Source: Koleobacter methoxysyntrophicus
GTDB lineage: Bacteria; Bacillota; Thermosediminibacteria; Koleobacterales; Koleobacteraceae
Assembly: GCF_017301615.1 (NCBI RefSeq)
Contig: NZ_CP059066.1
Location: forward strand, 2,153,001-2,217,000
Direction of reading: 5' to 3'
Length of the DNA stretch: 64,000 bases
Under the pieces are notes generated by a model. It did no database searches and had not been told where the DNA came from. It saw nothing but the letters and a program-made list of their open reading frames with translations. Shown here piece after piece: positions 52,428 to 60,629 of the stretch (position 1 is its first letter; every line of letters begins with the position of its first letter). A program made the translations under genes and the position numbers.

Positions 52428-52595
52428 ATGAAAAAATTATATATAGTCTTAATATTGATTTTCTTAGTAATTAATGTAATAATGAATTTGATGCCGAAAT
52501 ATACGGTTGCATATAATATGGAAAATCTCGTTTCATATAATGTAGCAGTTAATAACGGAATGGGAATAGATTTTAATCTTTTCTCCATGGACTAA
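52428..52595 (+). CDS. Small membrane protein behind sigG
   Basis: A 55-residue protein not recognised by name. Residues 3-22 (KLYIVLILIFLVINVIMNLM) form one membrane helix or an uncleaved signal anchor; the rest is polar and Asn-rich. The ATG at 52428 has GGAGGGG upstream and lies 20 bases after sigG, so it is likely cotranscribed with it and expressed in the forespore. The gene's last codons form the left arm of a terminator. Confidence 0.55.
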   Translation: MKKLYIVLILIFLVINVIMNLMPKYTVAYNMENLVSYNVAVNNGMGIDFNLFSMD

Positions 52596-52610
52596 CAGCC
52601 ATGGCTTTTT
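52585..52610 (+). terminator. Rho-independent terminator after the sigG unit
   Basis: CCATGG (52585-52590) and CCATGG (52599-52604), each self-complementary, form a stem with an ACTAACAG loop, followed by CTTTTTT. Confidence 0.7.
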
Positions 52611-52725
52611 TATTTTTATCACATTTTATAATTATTTGTTCATATAATATTATTATATAATAATTATAATAGAAATAGAGAATTTACTTCATCCAGTGGG
52701 TTTTTTGGCTAAGGAGGGGAGTAGA

Positions 52726-52974
52726 ATGATTAAGACCTCTGACTTAAGACTTAGAGAGATTATAAATATATCAGATGGGAAAAAATTGGGCTTAATAAAA
52801 GACCTTGAGCTGAATCTCGAAGAGGGGAAAATAGAAGCTATTGTTGTCCCGGGGCCGGGGAAATTTTTGGGTTTATTTGGTAAAGATAATGATTATGTAA
52901 TACCCTGGGAAAATATAAAAAAAATAGGTGTAGATGTTATTTTAGTTGACCTCAACGGAACACAGACTAAATAA
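52726..52974 (+). CDS. ylmC: PRC-barrel protein, YlmC/YmxH family
   Basis: An 82-residue PRC-barrel protein: TSDLRLREIINISDGKKLG at residues 4-22, then EGKIEAIVVPGPGKFLGLFG and DYVIPWENIKKIGVDVILVD. This is the YlmC/YmxH sporulation-associated family, standing behind sigG in Bacillus as well. The exact role is unknown. AAGGAGGGG lies six bases before the ATG at 52726. Confidence 0.88.
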   Translation: MIKTSDLRLREIINISDGKKLGLIKDLELNLEEGKIEAIVVPGPGKFLGLFGKDNDYVIPWENIKKIGVDVILVDLNGTQTK

Positions 52975-53090
52975 TTTTAGTAAAGCTTTTAATATATATA
53001 AGGTAAAAAACTTAAGTATAACAAGTTATATCGAGCTAATCGCTTATAAATGTCAATAATTCATAAATATCCCTATTTTAAATCTTAGCA

Positions 53091-53138
53091 ATACAATATT
53101 TTGAGAAATATAATGTAATTACCTACAAAATATAGGAT
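53091..53138 (+). promoter_or_regulatory. Candidate pair of NrdR boxes in front of nrdR
   Basis: Two 16-base stretches, 53091-53106 and 53123-53138, agree with the NrdR box pattern (ACACWATATWTNGTGT) at about 12 and 10 positions. They start 32 bases apart, so 16 bases lie between them, the usual spacing for paired NrdR boxes. Confidence 0.4.
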
Positions 53139-53169
53139 TTTTTTTGCCGCAGGAAAGGATGAATTATAT

Positions 53170-53628
53170 ATGAAATGCCCCTATTGTGGATTTAACGAAA
53201 GCAGGGTTATAGACTCACGACCTGCAGAAGAAGGGACGGCTGTCCGGAGGCGAAGGGAATGTCTTGATTGTCAGCAGCGTTTTACAACATATGAAAAGAT
53301 AGAAGAGGTGCCTTTAATTGTAATTAAAAAGGATGGAAGCAGGGAGATTTTTAAAAGAGAGAAAATATTAAAAGGAATCATCAAAGCCTGTGAAAAAAGA
53401 CCCATTTCCCTAAAAACCCTGGAAAAAGTGGCTGATGATGTTGAAAAAGAGTTAAAAAACACAATGGAAAGAGAAATTACCAGTGAGCAAATAGGTGAAA
53501 TGGTGATGGAGTACCTTAAAGATATTGATGAAGTCGCATATGTAAGATTTGCCTCCGTTTATAGAGAATTCAAAGACGTCAATACCTTTATGGAGGAGCT
53601 GAAGAAAATCCTGCAGGAAAATAAATAG
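53170..53628 (+). CDS. nrdR: Ribonucleotide reductase transcription repressor NrdR
   Basis: A 152-residue repressor of ribonucleotide reductase genes that senses ATP/dATP. The zinc ribbon uses the Cys pairs in MKCPYCG and ECLDCQQRF, with [20 protein letters not shown] between them. The ATP-cone (about residues 49-139) includes [20 protein letters not shown]. Length is standard. GGAAAGGAT precedes the ATG. It is followed after 11 bases by the B12-type radical SAM gene and probably shares its transcript. Confidence 0.95.
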   Translation: MKCPYCGFNESRVIDSRPAEEGTAVRRRRECLDCQQRFTTYEKIEEVPLIVIKKDGSREIFKREKILKGIIKACEKRPISLKTLEKVADDVEKELKNTMEREITSEQIGEMVMEYLKDIDEVAYVRFASVYREFKDVNTFMEELKKILQENK

Positions 53629-53639
53629 AGGAGGTTAAT

Positions 53640-55394
53640 ATGAACTGGGGTTTAGTTGAAAGATACAAAAAAATACTCTATGCAGAAAAACCTCTACTAA
53701 GAATTTATAACTTTGGTGAAAAGGAAGTAAGTTTTGCACTAATATACCCTAATACTTATAACCTGGCCATGTCTAATTTAGGTTTTATGTCAATATATTA
53801 TCAAATAAATATCAGGAGAGATACCCTCTGCCACAGGGGGTTTTTACCCTTTAAAGGCGATGAGAAGGCTTTTTATAAAACTAACACCCCTTTATTTAGT
53901 TTAGAATCTCAAGTTCCTTTAAAGGATTACGATATAATAGGTTTTTCAGTTTCTTTTGAACTAGATTATATCAATATTTTGAAGATATTGGAGATTTCGC
54001 ATATCCCTTTAGAAAAAGAAAAAAGAGATGAAAGATTCCCTTTGATAATAGCGGGCGGGCCATGTGCGACTTTTAATCCCGAACCCTTAACACCATATAT
54101 TGATATCTTTGTAATTGGAGAAGGAGAAGAAGTAATTCATGAAGTCATTGAAAGATATAAAAGCCTCCGTTCTTATGGTAAACAAGCTGTATTACAGGGT
54201 ATGTCTTCTATTCCGGGGGTTTATGTCCCTTCCATGTACGGGGTTGAATATCATGATGACGGAAGAATTAAAAACATACAACCTAAAGGTAATGCCCCGG
54301 CAAAGGTTAAAAAACGCTGGATAAAAGATTTGTCCGGCATACAGACTAGTTCGGTTATTATATCTCCCTTATCCGAATTTAAAGATATGTACCTTATTGA
54401 AATTTCCAGGGGGTGTTGGAGAAATTGCAGATATTGTATGGCCGGCTATTGTTATAAAATTCCAAGGATAAGAGAATTAAGGGATATAATCAATAATGCG
54501 AAAAAGGCAAAGGATTTAGGGCTAAGAGTAGGCCTTGTAGGGGCTGCTGTTTCTGACTACCCTTATATAGATGAACTGATTCGGGAATTGATTAAACAGG
54601 GTATAAAATTTTCGGTTTCTTCTTTAAGAGCCGATTCGGTAACTCCATCCCTTGTCCGGGGGCTGGCCTTTAGTGGACATAAAACAATTACAATTGCTCC
54701 TGAAGCAGCATCTGAACGTCTAAGAAAAGTTATAAATAAGGGAATAGGGGAAGAAGATATTTTTAGGGCTGTATATTTGGCTGCAACCAACAACATACCA
54801 AACATAAAACTGTATTTTATTATAGGCCTTCCTACGGAGGATTTGGAGGATATAAATCAAATAATTATCTTGACTAAGAGAATTATAGATTACTTAAATA
54901 GCATCAATGCTGTTTACGAAACCATTATATTGAGTATAAACCCTTTTATTCCAAAACCCTTTACTCCCTTCCAATGGTTTGGTATGGACAGGCAGGATTC
55001 TCTAAATTATAAAATGAATATTATAAAAGAGGGCCTTACTAGATATAAAAAAGTAAAACTAATAATGGAGAGCCCAAAATGGTCAATAATACAGGGTTTA
55101 TTATCAAGAGGGGACAGGAAGTTAGGAAGGGTTTTACTGAAAGTTCATCAATATGGGGGTAATCTATCTGCCTGGAGAAAGGCGTTAAGGGAGTTAGAAG
55201 TTGATTTTGACTTTTATTTATATCGAAAAAGGGATTTTACAGAAATTTTACCATGGTCTCATATAAACCTGGGTATTGATGAAAATCATTTAAAGAGGGA
55301 AGCTATTAAGGCGATAAAAGAACACGGCACTTTACCCTGTTCACTGGAAAAGTGCAGTAAATGCAATATTTGCAGTTTTAAAGGAGGAGTATGA
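53640..55394 (+). CDS. B12-binding-type radical SAM protein (TIGR03960-like)
   Basis: A 584-residue radical SAM enzyme. The N-terminal 240 residues resemble a cobalamin-binding domain (IIGFSVSFELDYINILKILE, IIAGGPCATFNPEPL and IGEGEEVIHEVIE). The iron-sulfur motif is C259-x3-C263-x2-C266 in RGCWRNCRYCMAG. APEAASERLRKVINKGI follows in the barrel. The C-terminus has an extra Cys cluster (CSLEKCSKCNICSF). Relatives (TIGR03960) stand near rpmA or division genes; the reaction is unknown. GAGGAGG precedes the ATG. The stop overlaps the pgeF start. Confidence 0.85.
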   Translation: MNWGLVERYKKILYAEKPLLRIYNFGEKEVSFALIYPNTYNLAMSNLGFMSIYYQINIRRDTLCHRGFLPFKGDEKAFYKTNTPLFSLESQVPLKDYDIIGFSVSFELDYINILKILEISHIPLEKEKRDERFPLIIAGGPCATFNPEPLTPYIDIFVIGEGEEVIHEVIERYKSLRSYGKQAVLQGMSSIPGVYVPSMYGVEYHDDGRIKNIQPKGNAPAKVKKRWIKDLSGIQTSSVIISPLSEFKDMYLIEISRGCWRNCRYCMAGYCYKIPRIRELRDIINNAKKAKDLGLRVGLVGAAVSDYPYIDELIRELIKQGIKFSVSSLRADSVTPSLVRGLAFSGHKTITIAPEAASERLRKVINKGIGEEDIFRAVYLAATNNIPNIKLYFIIGLPTEDLEDINQIIILTKRIIDYLNSINAVYETIILSINPFIPKPFTPFQWFGMDRQDSLNYKMNIIKEGLTRYKKVKLIMESPKWSIIQGLLSRGDRKLGRVLLKVHQYGGNLSAWRKALRELEVDFDFYLYRKRDFTEILPWSHINLGIDENHLKREAIKAIKEHGTLPCSLEKCSKCNICSFKGGV

Positions 55395-56215
55395 TGGACC
55401 GGGGTTTTATTTTGAAAGAAAAAAGTGGAGTCAAATATTTTGTTATAGATGCCTTTGAAAAAACAAATCTTGTAAAACATTGTTTTACTACGAAGGTAGG
55501 AGGGGTTAGTAAGGGATATTATTCAGGGTTAAATCTAGGCTTACATAAAGAAGATAATCGCGAAGATGTAATAGAGAATTATAAGATAATTTGTGGGATT
55601 TTAGGGATTGAATATAAACACCTGGTTGCTTCAGATCAAGTCCATGATAACAAAATATATAAAGCGGATAAGAAGGATTTAGGGAAGGGGATTGTTAGGG
55701 AGTCCGATATTATAGGTATCGACGGCCTTATAACCGATGTGAAAGGCGTTCCCCTTATTACCTATTACGCAGATTGTGTTCCTCTGTTTTTCTTGGACCC
55801 CGTTAAAAAATCTATAGGTACAAGCCATGCGGGTTGGAAAGGTAGTGTATTAAAAATAGGCCAGGAAACTGTATTTAGAATGAAAAAGGAATTTGGAACA
55901 AAACCCGAAGATCTGCTGGTCGGTATAGGGCCTTCTATAGGCCCCTGCTGTTATGAAGTAGATGAACCCGTAATTTCCCGGGTAATAGAAGCCTTTCCAT
56001 CTCTTTGGCAAAAATTAGTTATTGACAGAGGTAACGGTAAGTGGGATTTAAACCTTTGGGAGACAAATGCCCTTCAGTTAGAAGAAATAGGGGTGAGGAG
56101 GGAAAATATTTTTGTGAGCGGCATTTGTACTTCGTGCAGCAAAGAATTATTGTTTTCTCACCGAAGGGATAAGGGTAAAACCGGAAGTCTTGCAGCTATA
56201 ATTCAGTTGATTTAA
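55394..56215 (+). CDS. pgeF: Peptidoglycan editing factor (YlmD/YfiH, DUF152)
   Basis: A 273-residue protein of the multicopper-oxidase-like DUF152 family; in E. coli the homologue YfiH (PgeF) removes L-Ser wrongly placed in peptidoglycan. Metal-binding marks are ASDQVHDNKIY near residue 76, YYADCVPLFFLDP near 116-128, GTSHAGWKGSVLKIG near 133-147 and GPSIGPCCYEVDEPV near 175-189. The second ATG (55394) gives six bases from GGAGG; the first (55391) is also possible. In Bacillus ylmD also follows sigG and ylmC. Confidence 0.9.
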   Translation: MDRGFILKEKSGVKYFVIDAFEKTNLVKHCFTTKVGGVSKGYYSGLNLGLHKEDNREDVIENYKIICGILGIEYKHLVASDQVHDNKIYKADKKDLGKGIVRESDIIGIDGLITDVKGVPLITYYADCVPLFFLDPVKKSIGTSHAGWKGSVLKIGQETVFRMKKEFGTKPEDLLVGIGPSIGPCCYEVDEPVISRVIEAFPSLWQKLVIDRGNGKWDLNLWETNALQLEEIGVRRENIFVSGICTSCSKELLFSHRRDKGKTGSLAAIIQLI

Positions 56216-56242
56216 GAGCGTTTATTTAAAACGCTTTTTTTA
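56216..56242 (+). terminator. Rho-independent terminator after pgeF
   Basis: AGCGTTT (56217-56223) and AAACGCT (56229-56235) followed by TTTTTTA. Confidence 0.85.
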
Positions 56243-56339
56243 TTTTTAAAATAGTTAATTCGATTTTAGGGATCATAAATGTGTATTTTTTTTTGTGATA
56301 AGGAAAAAATAAATTATATAAAAAAGTCAAAGGGGTGTG

Positions 56340-57062
56340 ATGTTTTTGTCTTTGGGAATTATAATACTTCTGATCGTTTCCGTTCTTATTTTCTTCGGAT
56401 TAGCTCAAAGGGTTTTAGATAGAATGAAACTGAACGATAAAACGGCCATTTTATTTATAGGGGCAATGGTAATAGGTTCATTTCTACCTAATATTCCTTT
56501 GTTTTCAGGATTATCCATAAATATAGGAGGGGGAATTATACCTATAGTTTTGGCTGTATATTTAATAATAGGTGCTGAAAATCAGGAGAAAACACGGGCT
56601 ATTATGGCCTCAATTATAACCGGAGGTTTTGTATATACAGCTTCAAAATTATTAGGGGCAGATCCGGGAACGATGTTTCTAGATCCGATTTATATGTACG
56701 CCCTGATTGCAGGGTTAGTGGCATATTTAATAGGTAGATCCCGAAGAGCTGCGTTTATTGCTGGAATTTTAGGAATTGTTTTGAGTGATATAGCATATAT
56801 CGTCGAAATAACGCTAACAAATACTCCGGGGGGTACAACTATAGGTGGTGCAGGAGTATTTGATACTACTATTCTTGCAGGAATAATCGCTGTGGCAATA
56901 GCAGAGATAATTGGCGAAACTAGAGAGAGGCTTCAGGGAGGGACAAAAAAGGTTAGGCTGAAGTCCGATGAAGAAAAAAACCAGATGGCTAGTTTTCTTT
57001 CCGAAGACTATTTCGATAACGAAAAGGATAATAATGAAAAGGATAATAAGGAGAGTGATTGA
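56340..57062 (+). CDS. Membrane protein, DUF1614 family
   Basis: A 240-residue protein with about seven membrane helices. VIGSFLPNIPLFSGLSINIG and GGGIIPIVLAVYLI near residues 45-78 fit the DUF1614 pattern. The C-terminal 45 residues are cytoplasmic, acidic and repetitive (EKDNNEKDNKESD). No function is known. ATG 56340 is chosen; a GTG one codon earlier is nearly equal. The stop is four bases before the spoIIP ATG, which suggests cotranscription. Confidence 0.65.
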   Translation: MFLSLGIIILLIVSVLIFFGLAQRVLDRMKLNDKTAILFIGAMVIGSFLPNIPLFSGLSINIGGGIIPIVLAVYLIIGAENQEKTRAIMASIITGGFVYTASKLLGADPGTMFLDPIYMYALIAGLVAYLIGRSRRAAFIAGILGIVLSDIAYIVEITLTNTPGGTTIGGAGVFDTTILAGIIAVAIAEIIGETRERLQGGTKKVRLKSDEEKNQMASFLSEDYFDNEKDNNEKDNKESD

Positions 57063-57066
57063 AAAA

Positions 57067-58179
57067 ATGGATAGAATTAAAAATATAATCCAGGGTTTTT
57101 TAATATTAACATTAATCCTCTGCTTTATTCCCAATAATGTCCTTGCAGAAGAAAGGGATGATGGCTACTTTACTATAAAGGATAAAAAGACGGGAGAAAT
57201 AATATTTCAGACTTCAAGATACGTTTATATAGGTGATGAATATCTTAATGAAAACAACAAACTGTACAGGGTAATCAGTGTAGATGGTGATGAAGGGTTG
57301 GCGGAGTTTGTAGAAGAGGTTGATTTAACCGATTTCCTTCCTTCGAGCACCGAACAGAAGGACTTTCCTGTAACGGCTGAGCAGAGCAGAAGGATATCTG
57401 TATATCATACCCATGGTGATGAGTCTTATGTACCCACAGATGGTGCAGCAAGCATAAAGAACGGTGGGGGTATTTTGTCTGTAGGCGAAGTTTTTGCAAA
57501 AAACCTTGAGGAAAAGGGTGTTGAGGTTTTACACTCTACACGAGTGCATTTCCCCCATGATAATGCCGCTTATCAAAGGTCCAGGAGAACAGCCAGGGAG
57601 TTACTGCAGCAGGGTGTTGATGCACAATTTGATATCCACAGGGATGCTATACCGCCCGAAAGGTATATTACAGATATAAATGGTGAAAAGGTAGCTAGAG
57701 TCCGTTTAGTGGTTGGTAAACAGAATCCCAATTATATAGCTAATGATAATTTCGCAAAACAATTAAAAGCAGCGGGAGACCAGATTTATCCCGGTCTTAT
57801 AAAAGGTATATTTTATGCAAGAGGGACTTATAACCAGGACCTGGCTCCGAGAAGTATTTTAGTTGAAGTTGGAACGGATAAAAATGACAAACAAATAGCT
57901 GAAAAGGGGGCAGCTTTATTTGCTGATGTGGCAGCCAGAACATTATATGGTGAAGATCTGAAAGAAACCCCAGGTCCAGCAGGAACCACTTCGCCGATCA
58001 AAGGAGAAACGAGTGCTATAGGGAAGACCCTATTATGGCTGATAGTTTTGACGGTAATAGGGATAGGCGGTTATATGTTGATTACAGGTGGAAGCTGGGA
58101 GGAAATTAAAACTAAGTTATCAAAATTTAGTACTAAAGAATTTGCCAATTTCTTAAAGAAAAAGAAAAATAGAGATTGA
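57067..58179 (+). CDS. spoIIP: Stage II sporulation protein P (SpoIIP)
   Basis: A 370-residue mother-cell peptidoglycan hydrolase that, with SpoIID, drives engulfment as an amidase/endopeptidase. A signal anchor covers residues 6-27. The catalytic domain begins at VYHTHGDESYVP (His114, His116, Glu119) and includes VGEVFAKNLEEKGVEVLHS and SRRTARELLQQG. Unlike B. subtilis SpoIIP it carries a C-terminal membrane helix (near 320-340) with a short basic tail. ATG 57067 is 13 bases from AAGGAG; a GTG four codons earlier is too close to that site. Confidence 0.88.
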   Translation: MDRIKNIIQGFLILTLILCFIPNNVLAEERDDGYFTIKDKKTGEIIFQTSRYVYIGDEYLNENNKLYRVISVDGDEGLAEFVEEVDLTDFLPSSTEQKDFPVTAEQSRRISVYHTHGDESYVPTDGAASIKNGGGILSVGEVFAKNLEEKGVEVLHSTRVHFPHDNAAYQRSRRTARELLQQGVDAQFDIHRDAIPPERYITDINGEKVARVRLVVGKQNPNYIANDNFAKQLKAAGDQIYPGLIKGIFYARGTYNQDLAPRSILVEVGTDKNDKQIAEKGAALFADVAARTLYGEDLKETPGPAGTTSPIKGETSAIGKTLLWLIVLTVIGIGGYMLITGGSWEEIKTKLSKFSTKEFANFLKKKKNRD

Positions 58180-58202
58180 AAAGAAACACAGGGTGAATTA
58201 CT

Positions 58203-58667
58203 GTGAAATTTATATATAATTGCTCTAATGGAAGATATTCTTCTGTTATTGCTGCATCCTTACATTTAGGCCTTATTCCGATAAATGAAATTCCTGATTA
58301 CGAGAAAATTCTCAAATTACCTCTTTTGGGAAGATCAAATGATACGGAAATAGGAAAGCTTGAATATTATGGTGAAGATAGTAGAGGAAATCGTGTTTAT
58401 ATATTGGGAAGAAAGAAATCTGAAAAAATTATTGTTAATGCGTTAAAGGGTATATATCAAATTTTTGGTCAAAACCCTGATGACCTTATTTTTATAAACA
58501 CACAGAGATTTTCGAATATTTTTATTTATTTAGGTGGGTTTTTAATAGAACATCTCGGTCTTCAATATGTAGGCCGGTCCGTTCTTTTATTCGGGATAAG
58601 GAGAAGCTATTTTAAGATGTGCAATTTGGTGGAACGGGTGAAAAAAATGAATGGTGATAAAAAATGA
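58203..58667 (+). CDS. DUF3189 family protein, first paralogue
   Basis: A 154-residue cytoplasmic protein. The opening FIYNCSNGRYSSVIAASLHL and the later GRSVLLFGIRRSYFKMCNLV fit DUF3189. The family is found almost only in spore-forming Clostridia and has no known activity. The start is a GTG. It overlaps the next DUF3189 gene by four bases, 23 bases behind spoIIP. Confidence 0.75.
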   Translation: MKFIYNCSNGRYSSVIAASLHLGLIPINEIPDYEKILKLPLLGRSNDTEIGKLEYYGEDSRGNRVYILGRKKSEKIIVNALKGIYQIFGQNPDDLIFINTQRFSNIFIYLGGFLIEHLGLQYVGRSVLLFGIRRSYFKMCNLVERVKKMNGDKK

Positions 58668-59119
58668 AGATCTTTTACTGTTGCTATGGGAGCGCACATT
58701 CCTCGGTAGTAGCTGCATCTATTCATCTGGGAATGTTGTCTGAACGAGGCAAGCCTTCTATTAAAGATTTAATAAACCTGCCTCATTACGATAAAACAAG
58801 GTCTTATCAGATTGGCATTCCTTTTTTTATGGGCACCGATGAAAAAGGGAGGGATATTTATATTATAGGAATGGGAGGGGAAAAACAGATGATAAAAAGG
58901 GCAATTATAAGCTTGCTATACGAATTGAAGGTTCCGGATAATGAATATGTTTTTGTTGATACGTTACATTTAACAAATTTTATTACCAAAATCGGAGGAG
59001 TATTATCCAGAAGACTTGGAATCATATTTTTAGGACGACCTTTAACGGCAATAGGTATTAGAATGAAATTTTTTGACTTTGTTAATTTAGTCAAACATGT
59101 AAAAAATGAAACCAGCTGA
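58664..59119 (+). CDS. DUF3189 family protein, second paralogue
   Basis: A 151-residue protein related to its upstream neighbour: IFYCCYGSAHSSVVAASIHL at the N-terminus, YIIGMGGEKQMIKRAIISLL in the middle and GRPLTAIGIRMKFFDFVNLV at the end line up with the first paralogue. The Cys-Cys-Tyr-Gly start is closer to the typical family. The pair may form a heterodimer (inference). ATG start overlaps the preceding stop. A terminator follows. Confidence 0.8.
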   Translation: MKIFYCCYGSAHSSVVAASIHLGMLSERGKPSIKDLINLPHYDKTRSYQIGIPFFMGTDEKGRDIYIIGMGGEKQMIKRAIISLLYELKVPDNEYVFVDTLHLTNFITKIGGVLSRRLGIIFLGRPLTAIGIRMKFFDFVNLVKHVKNETS

Positions 59120-59126
59120 ACAGAAA

Positions 59127-59152
59127 ATGGTGTATAGACATCATTTTTTTTT
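59127..59152 (+). terminator. Rho-independent terminator after the DUF3189 pair
   Basis: ATGGTGT and ACATCAT (one G-T pair) with a short ATAG loop, followed by a run of eight T. Confidence 0.78.
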
Positions 59153-59233
59153 ATAACTTGACATTTTGTACCTAATAAAAGATAATTGTTAGTAGTAGCT
59201 AATATAAGCAGCTGTAAAAACGGAGGAATGTAG

Positions 59234-60553
59234 ATGTTTAGCAGTAGGGTAAAGGGTTTGGTTTCAAAGGTTGTTCCGGGCAGTATCGGAGAAGAAGCCG
59301 GTATCCGCCCCGGTGATTCTTTAATTGAAATAAATGGTAATTTGATCAGAGATTACATTCATTATAAATATTTGATTGCCGATGAGCATATCGATATTAA
59401 GGTTTTAACGGCCAATAATGAATACCTAATGGTGGATATTGAGAAGGGGTACGATGAGGATCTGGGTTTGGAATTTGAAAACAGTATTATGGATAAACCT
59501 AAAAGGTGTAATAATAAGTGTATTTTTTGTTTTATGGATCAAATGCCTCCTAATATGCGAGAATCCCTGTATTTTAAGGATGATGACTATAGAATCTCTT
59601 TCCTTCACGGAAATTTTATAACCCTTACAAATGTATCAGATGAAGAAATGAAAAGGATTGCTGATTTAAAATTAAGCCCTTTGTACGTTTCTGTGCATAC
59701 TACAAATCCCTCTTTAAGGATAAAAATGATGAATAACCCTAATGCAGGGGATATACAAGGTCAGCTTAAAACTCTAGTTAATAACGGAATTCAAATTCAT
59801 TGTCAAATTGTTTTATGTCCGGGTATAAATGATAAAGGAGAGCTGGATAAGACAATTAAAGACCTTTCCGCACTATGGCCGGGAATAAAGTCTGTTGCAG
59901 TTGTACCTGTTGGTTTGACAAAATATAGAAATGGCCTTTTTCCTATTAGAGCAGTAAATGAATCAGACGCCCTTCAGGTTATCCGCCAGGTTGAAGGCTG
60001 GCAGCAAAAATTTAAAAAGAAGTTTAAATATAATTTCGTTTTTGCTGCAGATGAATTCTATTTAACAGCCGGTAAAGAGGTTCCCGCTTATGATAGTTAT
60101 GAAGATTTTCCCCAACTGGAAAACGGTGTAGGGTTAATTTCAATTTTTAAAAAAGAATTTGAATCTATAAAAATAAACCTGCCAAAAGACTTAGAATTTT
60201 ATAAAGAACTGACGGTAGTTACAGGGGTATTGGCTGAGAAGCTTATGAGAGGGATAATAGATGAATTAAATAGGATCAACAATTTAAAAGTTAACCTTTA
60301 TCCGGTAAAAAATAACTTCTTCGGAGATAATATCACGGTAGTCGGCCTTATTGTCGGCAGAGATATAATCGATCAGCTTAAAGACAAATCCTTAGGTAGT
60401 GAGATAATTATTCCTGAGGTTATGTTAAAGGAGGAAGAATATGTATTTTTAGACAACATGTCACCGGTTCAGGTTGAAAAAGAATTGGGTGTTAAAGTTA
60501 AAATATCCAGGGTTTGTGCGAAGGATTTCATAGAGAAAATTTTAGAGCACTAG
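59234..60553 (+). CDS. DUF512 radical SAM-type protein with N-terminal PDZ domain
   Basis: A 439-residue protein. Residues 7-60 form a PDZ-like domain (VVPGSIGEEAGIRPGDSLIEI). The radical SAM-type cluster Cys92, Cys96, Cys99 is in CNNKCIFCFMDQMP. SVHTTNPSLRIKMMNN and QIVLCPGINDKGEL lie in the barrel. The C-terminal part is the DUF512 domain. The family is common beside der in Clostridia; its reaction is not known. GGAGGAA precedes the ATG. der follows after 76 bases. Confidence 0.88.
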   Translation: MFSSRVKGLVSKVVPGSIGEEAGIRPGDSLIEINGNLIRDYIHYKYLIADEHIDIKVLTANNEYLMVDIEKGYDEDLGLEFENSIMDKPKRCNNKCIFCFMDQMPPNMRESLYFKDDDYRISFLHGNFITLTNVSDEEMKRIADLKLSPLYVSVHTTNPSLRIKMMNNPNAGDIQGQLKTLVNNGIQIHCQIVLCPGINDKGELDKTIKDLSALWPGIKSVAVVPVGLTKYRNGLFPIRAVNESDALQVIRQVEGWQQKFKKKFKYNFVFAADEFYLTAGKEVPAYDSYEDFPQLENGVGLISIFKKEFESIKINLPKDLEFYKELTVVTGVLAEKLMRGIIDELNRINNLKVNLYPVKNNFFGDNITVVGLIVGRDIIDQLKDKSLGSEIIIPEVMLKEEEYVFLDNMSPVQVEKELGVKVKISRVCAKDFIEKILEH

Positions 60554-60629
60554 ATACCGGGTGATATAAATATAAAAGGTGATTAATTTATAGAGGAACA
60601 TGATGACATAGATCGGGAGGGTTCAAGGT

